From: Climacium dendroides
Taxonomy: Eukaryota; Streptophyta; Bryopsida; Hypnales; Climaciaceae
Direction: 5' to 3'
DNA: 64,000 nt
NCBI GenBank assembly: GCA_950106755.1
Contig: OX467083.1
Span: forward strand, 28,329,029-28,393,028
Position 1 is the stretch's first letter; each line of letters opens with the position of its first letter. Both the position numbers and the translations under genes were made by a program. Under the pieces are notes generated by a model. That model was not told the origin of the DNA. It searched no databases and saw only the letters and a program-made list of their open reading frames with translations. This document shows, in pieces, positions 25,227 through 38,899 of the stretch.

Positions 25227-26390
25227 CCATGTTGCTCATGTGTTGATAGCTTGTAAGATAAAGACACCATCTTATATTATTTTTATCTATATTTATTTGT
25301 TTATGTTTCATAGTTTATTATAATAATAAAAAATTGGAAAATTTTCACCCCTTCTTTTTGGATGGATTTGGCAAAATGTGGTAAAATATAGCCATGCATT
25401 GCAAAGGCCTAAGGGAGGCTAGTTTTTTGTAATAGATTGCCAAAGAAAATGTACTAGAAGGGGGTGGGCTAGAAATTTTTCTTACAAAGTTCCAATATTT
25501 GGATTTGATTTGAGCTCCATGATTTTAGGAATTTTTTTGAATTGGACATAGTATAAATTTATCCCCTTAAAGTACTTTCACAAGGAAAAAAATATAATAG
25601 TTGAGTGGATTAAAATGGTTAAGAATAACCCAAATATACCTTCCTTCAATCTCATTTCTTTGCCATTGTCAAGGCTATTTAATCCCACCAATGAAACCTT
25701 GGAAAAGCCTAGAAATATTTGTAAATTTTGGAAATTGACTATTTGGGAGACTAAATGTCACTTCAAAAAAAATGGATGTCACAACAAAGGAATAAATGGC
25801 ACACTTCAAGAATTATATATGATATTTTATGCATAAAAAAGCCACTATTCACAAGTGTATGCACAATTCTTTCTACTACTACAAAACAAATCTACTCTAT
25901 TTTCTAACCCCTATAGTTGTATAACCTTAAGAAGGCAAGACCTATCACCAAGGTACTTTGCTTAAATTGATTTGACTTTGGGACCAATAGATGTATTCTA
26001 TATTTTTGCAACAATTTTGAAGTCATACATCTCCCACTTTGGGGTCTCTGTAGCATTTAAATAGAACCATTTTCAAATAATTCTATAGAATAGATTGTAC
26101 AAAATTGTCATTGTAACAAAATAATTTGCCTTGCATGTCAATTTGTAAAACAATACTTGGCATTAAATTTGGTGTTTCCCTCCATTGTCAATATCCTATA
26201 CAAATCATTATATACAAAAAAAATTCTACCATATCTCCTTATTCTAAACAAAATGAATATTTTATGGATAAATAATGCTTCACATTATTCTAGAATCCTA
26301 CATTATAGAAATGCCCCCACTTTTGCATTTGCAGAAATTATAGAACCATTTCAAATTTTCTAATCCACTCAATCATAATTTTATATCCCA
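25227..26390. other. AT-rich spacer, no gene recognised
   Basis: No domain, splice chain or element end could be identified with confidence. Confidence 0.4.
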
Positions 26391-26779
26391 AAACACAACT
26401 TCTACACTTAGGTGCCGAATGTACTTAAGTCTCATTCAAACCTATCCAAACAAATTTCAACATCTTCAACTACTCTACAAAATAGTACTATTAGACTACA
26501 TAAAAATAAGTCTATTGATCATTTTTTTATGCTCTAGCACACAACTCATTAAGTAATATTTTGCCACAAGAAATGAGGAAGCTTACGTAGCAACTACCAT
26601 TTCAATTGGTATCACTATTGTCAAGGCTCTTGCAACTACTATGCACATCAAGCATCAAACTACTATAAAAACAAAAGATCAATTGTCCAACATTACTACC
26701 AAGATCATTGCAAAGATTATTGAGGTACATACTTGTAGAAAATAGGCCATCAATTATTGGCCTTGATGACTACAAATCT

Positions 26780-27330
26780 CACTATAAGAAAACTGTCTCC
26801 GCCGAGACATCGCAATTTTGACATCCGGACATCGCAAATGACGTGTCTACGTCAGGGTGGACGTCCAATTAGACCATGCTGCCGTGAACATGCATTTTGC
26901 ATGCTACGTCCACGCAGATTTTCAGGCTGGACATCGTGATGTCCAAAAAAACTTCAGTCAACGGAGGGCTTAGGAAGTTGACATGTGGCTGCCACATAGG
27001 CGCAGGAAAGCCAAAGTGTCATTTTTTTCATCCATTGCTCGTCTATGATGTGGCGTCTGACGTGTATCTGACGTGGCATGCCACGTCAGAGTTGATGGAA
27101 TCGGCTGACGTGGCATTCGCGGATGCTGATGTGGCATTTTTGGGACCACTTGTCTGGTCTCCCTAGCAATTCCGAATGTCTCCTGAGACATCGTTGTGGA
27201 CATCCGCATGGCTTTTATGATGTCTAATGAAACATTTGTATGTTGAATGAGATGTCCATCCTGACGTGTAGAATTTGCACATGCGTGCTTGTCAAAGCAG
27301 TCCCTGTCATGGGAGATGTCTACTTGCACG
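26780..27330. repeat. Left subterminal repeats of the CACTA element
   Basis: Clustered GACATC/GATGTC, GACGTC and TGACGTGGCA motifs in both orientations, for example two TGACGTGGCA sites around an inverted TGCCACGTCA near 27077-27112. This is the expected position and form of TNPA-binding sites; the binding itself is inferred. Confidence 0.65.
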
Positions 27331-28210
27331 AGGCAGCACACCTACATGGTAGGGTAGCAGATGGATGGATGCATTGTAGGATGTCAACGGTAACGTCCCG
27401 TTAGAAGATCTAAGTAGGAGGAGATGCAATTATGAACACACTTGTTTCGTGGGACATCTTCTACAACACATGTATGCATTTTGTTGGACATTCCACTATT
27501 TTCGCGGATGCATTTTATTGGACATTCCGATGTTTTCTGTGTGCATTGTGTTGGACATTTTGATGTTTTTTGTGTGCATTGCATTAGACATTATGATGTC
27601 CGATGGATTTGTTGTCTAAGACACTCCGATGCTTTGTATTTGCATTGAATTGGACATTAAGATGTCTGAGCGGATGTGTGCTACGAGACACATCATGCTT
27701 AATGAATGCATTGTATTGGACATTTTGACGTCACAATTCATTGCTTGGCGGGGCACGAGATGCTGCTTCAGACATCAACAACATCCACAAATTGACAATG
27801 ATTTGAAATAAGAGTATGTCCATATTCATAGAATAGAAAATCCAATACAAATAACAACCATGTCTCACAAAGGAGGGTCACGGTAGAACACAAAGCCAAA
27901 GCTGAAAATAAAGACTAAGCCGAATAAAGAAATCAACACAAAGCAAAACACATATAAGAGAATTTCAACTGAAGGCAACCTCTTCAGTTTCATTTCCCGT
28001 CCGCTACTTTCTAGACACGCGAATGTCTGCAGCGACGTCCCATTGCTGGGGCTAACGTCCTCCTGTCTCTCGGGACGTCCTCTGCAACACGCTCTGCATT
28101 CCATTTGACACAGGTATCAACGACTCCATGTTCTTGGAACCACTGTCCATGTCTGAGAACGGCATAATTTCAATACAAACTTCAAGATTGGTAAGAATCT
28201 CACCGTGTGT

Positions 28211-31036
28211 TCATTTCTTGCGTGGTGCCTCTCCCTTCTTAGGGGGATCTACCACCGTAGAAGGGCTTGCCTTCGAAGACTTCGGTGCAGTTGCCTTCAA
28301 GGGCTTTGTTGGGGCCACAAACTTGGACGGCTTTGCACTTGGTATAGTCCTTGTGATCCAATTGGAACGGGTAGACGACCCGGAGGATTGCATATTTGCC
28401 ACCTAGAACAAAGCGATAACATAAAACACTTCAGAGAATGTGGACTTGTCGCATTTTGGGCTACATGTGGATGCAAGGACACAAAACCTAATTCTTATAA
28501 GGAAAAAAACATGAATGACATCCAATGACTTCTTGTCATACGGTTTAGGGTGTGTAAAATACCTCTTGAACTCTACCGGTTTGTGCTGCAAGAACAGACG
28601 TCTGCACTTCGGCGGGGGGAACTTCATCCACGGAAATGGCATACGGGTTTGTGGAGGACTTCTTCGCGTCCTTTCCGACGTTTGTTGAAGCATCGCTGTG
28701 CTTGGAAATGGTCTGCACAACGCACAATTGGACGTCTGCACCAGCGTTGTTGTTAGTCTGGACGTCCGAAACGGTGTCCTTCAGGTAGTCCACTTCTTCT
28801 TCAACGTCATCTGCGATGTCTTTAGCAACGTCACCACCGACGTCAGCATTGACGTAAAGATCCCCCTCGATGTCTGTGGGGACGTCCTCAACAGCTACCT
28901 TCTTCACAGGAGTGACATCGCATCCAACATTCTGACCACTACCTCCTGCATTTGAGACAACATGACTTTGAAGATTGTTGCCTCCAAGGGAATGAAGGAG
29001 TTGTTGGAGAAGCTCTTCTACTCGACCAAGGCGCCCTCCCAACTCTGCATTCGACGTCCGCAGTTCTTGTATATCTGGACTGTAGTCATGAGGTGACTTG
29101 CGGGTCTCTGCTTGGCGCCGAGCATACTCCTTGTCCGTTGCCTCCTTCACCTCCGACTCATAAGGTATGCGTCCAAGTTGTAGGGTCTAGCACACGAAAA
29201 CAATTAGAGGTCTCGACATTGATGTCCACGCAGATATCATTTCAGACATGAGGTTCATAAATGCAGACATCTTACAAAGCAACATGATGTCTGAATGGAC
29301 ATCCGAAACAGATGGAAGTAGAGGACTCTCACCAATTCACCTATGACATTCTTCTCAATGAGCCTCAATTGTGCCTCCTTGAACCCCTTCGCCTTAGAAA
29401 CTGCACACATCTGCGCGGACTTTTCCTTGGCGTCTGACGAGCTGCGCCTCTCTTGCAACCTCTTCCACACGGAGGCATCAACTTCTGGTGGTTTAGGGCA
29501 GTCCCCATCGATCAACTTCATCAAATGATGGCGAACATTGATCAAAGTCTTCGTCACATGCTTTGGAAACCACGAAGGATTTATCTCCACTTGGTCGCCT
29601 CCAACTTCCCAGTCTGAAATAAGATGGTCACAATACAAAATACTTGCAAACGATAAGACTTCCGAGATAGTTTAATTTCGCAGACACAATGATGTCTGCA
29701 CAGACATCATTGTAGACATCTAGACACCACTGCAGACGTCAATATAGAAGGCATGGTGATGCTCATCCAAATGTCATATTCAGTATCATGACGTCCAGGA
29801 GGATATCAAATTCAAAAAAAGAACTCACAACCTACTCAAGCTATTTCAGTCGCGTCACATTACCTGCGTAGATTCTATCAAAGAAACGTTGTCTCTCATC
29901 CAATTGCTGGTCAACCCACCCAAACAAAGGATTCAATCCCTTGGCAAAAGCCTTCACATCTGCTATCAAATAGCTTTTTGCCTTCCCACGGGGAGAACCT
30001 CCACATATTGATTGCGCTTGATCACCTCCACATATTGCTTGCGCTTGCTGTTGCGCTCCTTCTTCACATTGATCTTGCAAAGTAGAGGTGTGGTAGGCTC
30101 CTTCTCCATGACCATTACGTCGTCTGATTCTTCTTCCTCGTCCGTGTCAGGAGATCGAGATGTGGTCCTATGAAACCTCAAATACAAACAACACTTGCAA
30201 GTCAACAGCCACTCGATCATCATTAGAACATCAACTCAGACATTGACTTGGACATCTACTTAGACAGAAGACTAAGACGTTGAAATGCAGAAGCCAGCGT
30301 GTTGTATCTGACACAATGTCCACATAACACTGTAGACGTTGAAGTGCATGCGGTTTAGCTCTAGAGCCCCCATGCCACGGACATGAAAAGAATTTGAATT
30401 GGGCAACTCTGTGGTGTAAATTGTGCCACAAAATCGAATATAAACATCCAACCTCCTTTCAGTAACACACCACATAAGAGGTTTAGGTGGCACTAGTCAC
30501 CTGGGCTCAGATTCAACGGAGTCGTCCTCGCTCATAGACAACTGTGCTTCATTCCTTCTCGTGCGTGACACTCCCATGCGACGCTTCTTGGGTGGTCGAG
30601 TACTTGCTACAACTTTGCCCTTGTCCTTCACACGACTATTCACATGCCGAGGATCGTTACTTTGCTTCGACCGTTGCTCTATGAGTGGCCGACCTCTAGC
30701 ATGTACCTCCTCAGCGGTAGAGTCGTCATTGTCGCTGTCAGCATGATGCCGAGACGGTGCTGCCCGTTTCACGGGCAGCTTTCTCCGAGAATTGGGGGCT
30801 ATCTCAACTAGTGGCCAACAATGAAAATCCTCACCCAAAACCTGCGCAAGGCAATCACAGCTCAAAACTAAAAGAACAAAATGGCCAACTAACATGCTAT
30901 AATGGTGTGCTTTCGTGGACATCAATTCCAGCACCTGGACGTCCAATTTAACATTAGGACGATTCAACGGACACCCACCGTTCGACTCCTCTGTATACAA
31001 GACACTTAAGAACCAAGAACGTGACATGTGATGCAC
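28211..31036 (-). pseudogene. TNPA-like CACTA protein (Transposase_24-like), frameshifted
   Basis: Minus-strand exons can be joined with GT-AG sites and matching phases: 30841-30501, 30176-29864, 29613-29333, 29186-28563 and 28402-28211, ending in TGA. Blocks are GEDFHCWPLVE; an acidic/basic linker; RIYADWEVGGDQVEINPSWF; KEKSAQMCAVSKAKG followed by LGRIPYESEVKEATDKEYA; a Leu-rich possible coiled coil (RLGRVEELLQQLLHSL); an Asp-Val-rich segment; and a basic Lys/Pro tail. The order and the AQMCAVSKAKG region resemble the plant Transposase_24/TNPA-type proteins that bind CACTA subterminal repeats. Exon 30176-29864 has a length incompatible with its flanking phases and changes frame near 30000, so it carries a 1-base-type frameshift. 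Further 5' exons probably lie at 31250-31950 but could not be fixed. Confidence 0.6.
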
Positions 31037-31249
31037 TAAAGGACATCACATTGGACATCTGCATGTTTATTAAAACATTACTACTAAAAGCCAATACAAG
31101 GATTTTCTCATGCTACTCTCAAAAGCCAACACTAGGATCACTCCTACAAATGGAAACCAAAGTACTGGAGTGTAAGGAGAGAGATTGAAAATTCACTACA
31201 ACACAAGACTTACAACAAAGCAAAACCAAAAAATAAAATAAAATCAAAA

Positions 31250-31530
31250 ACTTGTAAGGCTCCCGCTGTTGAAGGAGCTGCGGCACGGGAGGGGCTCCCT
31301 CCTCCGGCGCAGGGGCTCCCCGCAGTTGCGGCGCCGGGGGGGCTCCGCGCGGGGCTCTCCGCTGCGGCACAGGGGCTCCCTGCCCTTGCGTGGGGGCTCC
31401 GTGCAAGGGTGCCGGGGTTCCCCGCTTGGGCGTGGGAGTCCTTGCTGCCTCCACACTCCGCTTCAACGCTCCCACGCTCTGCCTCCATGCTCCCACGCTC
31501 CACCTCCGCACGTTGCTCCTCCACCTTCAA
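31250..31530 (-). other. GC-rich Gly/Ala/Pro-repeat segment, possible 5' exon of the TNPA-like gene
   Basis: This stretch is much richer in G+C than its surroundings and open in more than one minus-strand frame, encoding repeats such as GAPAPEEGAPP or AGSPCAGGGSP. Repeated GGGGCTCC units produce this. Composition alone could keep the frames open, so coding status is uncertain. It could also be a captured or expanded sequence. Confidence 0.35.
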
Positions 31531-31744
31531 ACAAGAGATGCATCAACAAGAGAACAAAGATAATCCCAATGTCAAGCCTAAACTCCCCAACGCTCCTAGT
31601 GATGTTCAGTTAGACATCAGTTGAAGCCTCAGTGTGTCACGGATGGAAAATATGGATGAAACCCTAATCTGCCAACACAATTCAATGACGCCAATTTTAA
31701 TTCCTAGAATTGACGGGAGCTGCTAGAGGCCATGACGGAGGCTT

Positions 31745-31815
31745 GCGGGGCGGGGCGGGGAGGGGAGGGGAGGAGAGGAGAGGAGAGGAGAGGAGGGAGA
31801 GGAGGAGGGAGGAAG
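31745..31815. repeat. GGGGA/GAGGA purine-rich microsatellite
   Basis: Runs of GGGGAGGGGAGG and GAGGAGAGGAGA, next to a minus-strand frame reading GSPRRSRRLNKTKHRVDNF. That frame could be an early TNPA exon. Confidence 0.85.
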
Positions 31816-31946
31816 TTGTCTACACGGTGCTTGGTCTTGTTTAGGCGCCTGCTGCGACGGGGGCTTCCATCTGCTACAGCTACTGATTTTTCCATCCCTG
31901 AGGTGAGTGCAGCAGCAACAATGCTTTCCACAAACTGGTGAAACAT

Positions 31947-33690
31947 GCTCTACTCCTTAGAAGTTTGCAAATTCGAGTGTAGGTGAAGGAAGAAGAGCAG
32001 CTGCAAGAAGAGGAAGGCCGAATGTGGGCCTAGGATTTGTCTAAGTCCCATGACGGAGCAACAACCCCATGTGTGAGGTCGGGTGCTGTACTTTTCAAGA
32101 GGGCCCTTAGGTCGGAAGTTGACATTCGTGTGCTTCAGTAGACATCACAATTGACATGTAGACATCAACTCGGACATCATGATGTCTGACTTGGTGTTAG
32201 TAACGATGGGTTTTTTGCCAATTTGAAATGGACAAGGGGATATGTTGCGATGATGTTTTGCATGACATCACAAATGACACTGTCGTGTCCTAGTAGGCAT
32301 GACTGCATCTCATTGCACATGTTCTCAAGAAATTCGAATTTGGCTTTGACCTTCCATTTTTATTCTCCAAGTGAATAATTAGAAGTTGTGAAATGGAACT
32401 TGGCTTTGACCTTCTATTTGTATTCCCTAAGTCATTTCTTTGAAGCTTCTTCAAAATACAAATTCTAAATTAGAACTTGCCTTTCACCTTTTAATTTTTT
32501 TTTTGGCTCTAAGTCATTTCTTTGAGGCTCTACCAAATTAGAGCTTGAAAACTAGAAGCTTTAGAGTAGAACTTGGAATTCACCTTGTCTTTATCTTTTC
32601 TACATCTTTTCTGGGGGACTTATTGAAATGAAACTTGTAACCACTTTTTCTTCTTGGAAGTAACGAAGTCCCATCAATACAACTCATTCTTCTTCTGCTG
32701 TATTGTATGGCTATCCTCTACCTAGGTAGCTTCTAAATGATGCTAAATTAGCTTCTTCTAAGAAAGTAGTGCCTATAATGTACTATAATTTCAAAGCGCA
32801 AACCTTACTGCCCTCCTTAGCCATGGAAACCATTGACTGCTTAGAGCTGCAGTCCTTAAAGTGCATGGGATGTAGTGTTGCGTAGCTTAACCCAATGCTT
32901 TTTCTGACCTGCTTGTGCAAGACTTAACGTCAAGCAGAACATGTCAATGTCCTTATGAATAAACTTATATAACTTTCCGGTGCCTTCCAGGATGTTAGGC
33001 GTAGCACCCCATGTCAAACGTAGCACGTGTAGCAAATACCTTTTTATCTTCTATTCAGACGTGTTGATGTCACGTACAAGCCTATGGGTGACATTGTGGT
33101 ATTCCTGTAAACATAAATGCGTCTTACTGGACATGATGTTGGACGCACCTAGGGCCTTTGGAAGTCAATTCCAGCACATTCACGTGTCCTACCTCTATTT
33201 GAGTTGATGCCCTGTAGTTAAAAGAAGAGAGTTACAAAGAGATTTCAAGGAATAGAAGCCACTTATCAATTACAATTTGCAAGAAGTGGGCATTTGGGCG
33301 TCGGGTTTTATTGCTTGGCATTGCTTTTTTATCCCATTCTGAAGTACTAAGGAAATGAACCTCATTTGCAGTTTACGCTCATGTTCTTTGGAAACAGGAC
33401 CTAATATTTGTGGAAAATTTTCTTTCTTCCTCGGGACGTATACATTTGGTTGCCACCAAAACAAATAATTCATAGACTGTGATGTTGGATGTTATAGGTT
33501 CACAAGTCTATAGTACTGCACGAACTACTATCCACGATCTAAGAGATAGTGATGAACAGATAGGTGCAGTGGACATGACGGTGTCAAAGTAGATGTCTAC
33601 AGTGACAAACATATGTTCACAAAAACATCCAGACGTTCAAAATTGTCACTGGATGATCAGAAGTGTTCCTTTTCAACCACCCTTGACTTC
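31947..33690. other. Spacer between the divergent transposase genes
   Basis: No conserved domain. The region contains scattered GACATC/GATGTC motifs and probably holds the promoters and 5' exons of both genes. Two related segments, each containing GGAACTTGGCTTTGACCTTC or a close variant, lie at about 32337-32520. Confidence 0.4.
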
Positions 33691-33697
33691 CTTTTGA

Positions 33698-36600
33698 TTG
33701 TCTACTATATCTTTCTCTTCGTCTTTCCCATTGCATGTTGTAGGAGACAAGTTTAATTACTTCAAGAGTGGACATTTCAAATTGCATGATATCAGCAAGT
33801 GCACGTACGTGTTGATGCCTGTGACGGACATGGAGGGCAGGCGTGGACGTCGTGCTGTAAGAGTGCGCATCAATGCACACGGCCGTGTCCTTCGCCACAT
33901 TCCTATAGGTGACCTCATTCTACAAACCGAGTTGAGGGTGGCAACACAGCTGAATTTGACGAGGTTTCCATGTCCATGCAACTATTGTCATGGAGGAAGA
34001 CGCCGGACTATCCATGTGATTCGGAAGCATCATGGATAGGTGGGACGGGATGTTTTTTTGACGAAGTCAATGATTGGGGGGGACCCACCCAATGGATACC
34101 CTCCTAATGGCATATGGGTGGAAGATCTTGTGTATGACGATGACGTCGTTGAGAATGACGCAGACATAGTAGAGGAAGACATTCAGATGCAGGATGTGAA
34201 CGGAGGACCAGAATTAGGGGACACTGATGTCGGTGACGCTGCTAATGACGACGACGCTCCTCTGGATGTACAACACGACGTCCAAAGGCAATTCATGGAG
34301 GCCTTTGATCGTGGCGATGCATTGCATTCGGACACCTTGGCGTCTGACGGAGCGTCAGGTGCTGAAGCAGACGTTGACGTTGACACTGTTGAAGACATGC
34401 AGCGTTTATATGAGCACGCAACAACAGCACTGTACGAGGGGGCATCATCGAGTATTCTGTCAACAACAATCATCATCATGAATATGTGTGTGGTCTTCCG
34501 CGTAAGTAACCATTTCACTAGTGAGCTCCTACGGTATTTGTCATCAGACTTGCTCCCGAAGAACAACAAGCTCCCTACTAGTCATTATGAGGCAAGGAAA
34601 ATGATTAGGAAGTTGGGCTTAGAGTACAACAACATCCATGTGTGCCTAGGTGGTTGTGTGCTATTTGAAGACGAGCATGCAAATCTAAGTACGTGCCCAA
34701 AGTGCTCTAAACCAAGGTGGGTGGAGGGAACGAACTCGGTACCAACAAGGGTCGTTCGACACTTTCCCTTGATCCCAAGACTTAAACGCATGTTTTGATC
34801 TTCGGAGATTGCTCAGATGCTGACGGGTTGGACGCAGCATGTCAGCGATGATGGCATTATGCGGTCAGTGGTGGACAGCCCTGCTTGGAAGCATGTCAGC
34901 GTGGACGTCCACTTTGACAACTTCAGTGCTGACGATAGGAACCTGCGTCTGGCACTAGCACTGGATGGTGTCAATCCCTTCAAGCTGAGCAACACGAATT
35001 GGTCGACATGGCCGGTGCTCATTTTGATTTACAATTTTGAGCCATGGTTTGTGACAAAGAAATTCTTCATCTCCCTTAACCTTCTCATTTCTGGGAAGCA
35101 GTCCCCAACTTCTAAGAACATGGATGTGTTCTTGCGACCATTGTTGAAGGAGCTACATGCATTGTGGAAAGGTGTGGTGGCTCAAGATTTCTCACAGCCC
35201 GAAGGTGCTCATCGCTTTATCATGCGTGGCTTACTAATGTGGACCATATCCGATTTTCCTACGTATGCTCTGATCTCTGGCTTGTCTTGCAAGGGATATA
35301 AAGGATGCTCGGATTGTGGTCTTGAGACAGATTCTCAACTTGCAAGAACCGGCGATGTGAGGGCGGATCGAAGTATCAGAGGGTCCAAGATTGTGTATGG
35401 GGGCATACGAAGGTACTTAAGTTGACACCATCCTTATCGTCGAAATCGTCGCTTCAATGGGAAAGTAGAACATCGCTTCAGGCCAAAGGGCATGACCGCC
35501 GAAGATGTTATCCGATATGCTGCGTGGCGGCAAGCATTTCTAGATCTAGGTGGAAGAGAAGATGGAAAAGATGACCCAGTGCATTTCACAGGGGTGAAAC
35601 GCTTGAGTGCATTGTTTGAGCTGCCCTACTGGAAGGTACAAAGTGGTCTAACCTGACTTTGACATGTAGGTAGTGTCCAATGTCTGAGTGGTACGTCCTC
35701 TCTGACGTTCTGTGTCATAGTACTGGCGCGTTGATGTCCGAGTAGATGTCATAGAAGACATCCCGCTGCACAAATTGCAATAGCTGTAGATAGTGGCCGC
35801 CTATTCAGCCGTGCAATGTGAACATCTCATGTTGTGTTACATGTCCCCTCAGACGTAGTCGTGAATACAAAGTGAAGGCTTAATGTCGTTGTACGTTTTC
35901 TTAGCAGACAACACGGGAAGTGACGATACACATTTTTTTGGAGGGCAGAGCGTACTTAAGATTTACGTGTGTTCCCTTCTGCAGTATCTGTTGATCCGAC
36001 ACATTTTGGATGTGATGCATTGCGAGAAAAACTTATGCGAGAACATGGTGAAGACCCTTCTTGCTATGAATGATAGCCCTGGCAGCCGCATTGATGCACA
36101 ACAGCTTGGAATACGTAGAGAAATTTGGCTTCAAGACCCACGAAGACGCCAAGACGATTTCTACATGCCAAATGCGTCGTATGCAATGACAGTAGATGAG
36201 CGCAGGGAGTTCGTGGATATAGTATCAAGTATCCGTACCCCAACAAACTATGTTGGTGCAATTCATAAACGTCTACAGAATGGAACGTTACAGTATATGA
36301 AGACACATGATTATCACATTCTCATGCAGCAGGTGAGGTTGCCATGGGACGTGACATAGGGGTTCGTTGAACTTATCCAAGGAAGGGAGGGAGTTCAGAG
36401 ATTGTCACTGCTCCTGAACCGTTGTGGACATCATATGTCTTTAGTAACGTTGTTGAAGGCAATAGTATGTTAATGACAGTGCACGGGAAGACGTCTTCAT
36501 GAACATGATAGTGTTTCATTTGGCTGTGATGCGTTTTCTAGTAGTCTGTCATATTCAGCACAAAGACGTTGTAGTGGATGTCCAAAATTAATGTCCGGGT

Positions 36601-38416
36601 GACCCTCATGCAAGTTACAGGGAAATGTGTTAAAAATGTAGCAATGGGAGAGTGACTTACAGAGATGTTGTTCATGTGTAGATTCTACCAGTGGCTGTCT
36701 GGAACATCTTGGATGAGAATGTGCGCTTGGCTATTATAAAAATGAGCAGGGTTTTCCAAAGACTTTGTGAGAAGGAGATCAAGGAAGCTGACAAAGATGT
36801 CCTCATGCAGGATGTTATTATGGCAACCTGCCTCATAGAGAAGGAATTTCCCACGACATTCTTGAATATAATGACCCATTTGCCAGTGCACCTTGTTGAA
36901 CAGTTATTTGTATGTGGCCCAGTGCATTGTAGGTGGATGTACCCCATTGAGCGATACATGAAGACTTTGAAGGATTATGTGCGGACTTTGGTGCATCCAG
37001 AAGGTAGCATAGCAGAGGAATATCGCATTGAAGACACGCTTGGCTTCTGCACGGAATACATGAGACAATTTTAAGGGACTGGTGAGCGCGTTTGGGATGT
37101 AGACTAAGATCCCATCATGAATGACGAGGTTATATGTAGCAGGAAACCAAAAGAGAGGGCATTATCCGACGCTTTGCGAGTGTATGCACATGCGTTCGTA
37201 ATTGACAATGCGCCATGCTTAGAAACTTGGCGAGAGTAAGTAACTGGCACTACTTTCCAGTGCCACTTTGGACATCACGTTGCCTTATATACACTCCTAG
37301 CAGACGTCATATCTGACGCTGGCGCGTTCAATGATGTCATGTAGGAAGACGCATTGATGTTTGTTTTGGCCCTAGTGTGGACATCTCAATAGAAGAGGAA
37401 ACCCTCAACACACGATCGTTGTTAAGGACTACTTGAATTCTTGCACACCTTTGCAGATGTGCCATGCACACTGTACTTGGCCCCGGCATACATGATGTCA
37501 AATCTTCAATCCATTGTCCTAATTTCATTATTGCTGAGTGTGATGCAGGGACTACACTGCAGCAAAGTCCCAAAGATGGGAGGAGTGGGAAGCTTTTCGT
37601 GTTGCATGGCGGCACTCAAATTCAAAAAGAGTTGTCCGTTATCCAGTTGAACTAAGTGAATTTCCATCCTTCGCGCAGTGACTGACATCAACGATGACGG
37701 AGGTTGATCATTCTAGATGTCCAGTGGATGAAGACATCAGACATTATGCACAGCTTCCTGAGCGGAAGGCAACATCCCACCGTCAAATGTATTGTCATGG
37801 CATGCACCTCCGTGCCCGAAGCTCTGAACGTGGGCTTGTTACGCGTGACTTTGGAGTGGTAGCGAGTTTCACACGCCAGCTTCGTTGGGGTTTGCAAAAT
37901 GGGAGGCCACTGGAATCCACGCAGGAGTATGTGGGGTACATTGAAGAGATTTTGGTATTGGATTATCGAAATCACTGCGTCACAGTGTTGTTGTGTGATT
38001 GGGTGAGGGGCACACAAGGTAGTCGAGCTCTTAGTGTGCAACAGGATAAGTATGGCTTCACGTTGGCAAACTTCAACCATTTGGATGGAACGGTCCATGC
38101 ATATTCATTTGCCTTTCCTTTGCATTGCCAACAGGTATTCTTCTCTGACGATCCACATCGGCCTGGTTGGAAAGTAGTTTGCCGAACTGAGGTGAGGGGT
38201 AGACGTGACTCATTGCACCCTCTAACGACAACCCCGAACATGGTGCAGTTGGTGAATGATAGGGACTTCGATGGACTACAACCAGTGCAACAAGTCGTGG
38301 ACCCGGTGCACCAACCCATAGACCATGGTGGCGAGTATGTTGTCATAGTTAGCGATGACATCGCATCTGAGGAAGAAGCATATGGTGTTCACATCATTGA
38401 CATGTGTATGCTGTGA
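33698..38416 (+). pseudogene. tnp2-type CACTA transposase (TNPD), multiple nonsense codons
   Basis: Exon 1 (to 35635), exon 2 (35985-36332) and exon 3 (36682-37235) join with GT-AG sites in phase; a further exon covers at least 37694-38416. Domain order matches plant En/Spm proteins. First comes a Transposase-associated-like CPCNYC segment. The Transposase_21 core follows: GCVLFEDEHANLSTCPKCSKPRW, VRHFPLIPRLKRMF, DGVNPF, TWPVLI.IYN.EPW, GYKGCSDCG, RRYLS and RHILDVMHCEKN. Next is a DUF4218-like block (THLPVHLVEQLFVCGPVHCRWMYP.ERYM, PEGSIAEEY), then a DUF4216-like block (HGMHLRARS, DFGVVASF, YGFTLANF). In-frame stops occur at 34037 (TAG), 34796 (TGA), 35423 (TGA), 37072 (TAA) and 37105 (TAA), while the reading frame is otherwise kept. 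It would have cut and joined the element ends in the nucleus; this copy is inactive. Confidence 0.88.
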
Positions 38417-38899
38417 TAGCATTTAGATGTCACATAGGACGTCTGCGAAATACAAGGACATCAACATGTTCATGTCTTCCAAGTATTCCTGATGCATCTT
38501 GAACATGCATTTTGTGACAGAATCTGTCTACTTCGGTACTGCACGTGACATCATAAGAGTAGGTTGCAATCTTATCCTAATGAAGTTTGAAGAACGTGCA
38601 CAAGTTGTATGACTTAAAGACCCCAGAAATGCCCCTGACCTAAGTAAACACACAAGTCCGCCTATACTACATAGGAAGGACGTGCATCATGTACAAATTC
38701 ACCCTTTTTCATAAAATAATGTCATGCATCTGGAGTCATTTTTGACATCAAAGTGAACGCCTACAGTTGCTTCCACAACGCCCACACGTCTAGTCAGACG
38801 TAATGAAACGCATCGTGGATAGCATGTGGTTTGAAGTTACAGTCGCAGGAAGTACAAAATGTTAACGCTAGAAGTGATGTCAATGTGGACGTCAGAACG

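Noticed and set aside
28205..28528. Plus-strand frames opposite the TNPA-like gene
   Set aside because: The minus-strand exons join with matching splice phases and show family-like motifs; the plus-strand frames do not.
34037..37107. Stop-codon readthrough, recoding or RNA editing of tnp2
   Set aside because: Stops of all three types occur, and nuclear transcripts are not known to undergo the organelle-type stop editing seen in some seed-free plants; simple decay is sufficient.
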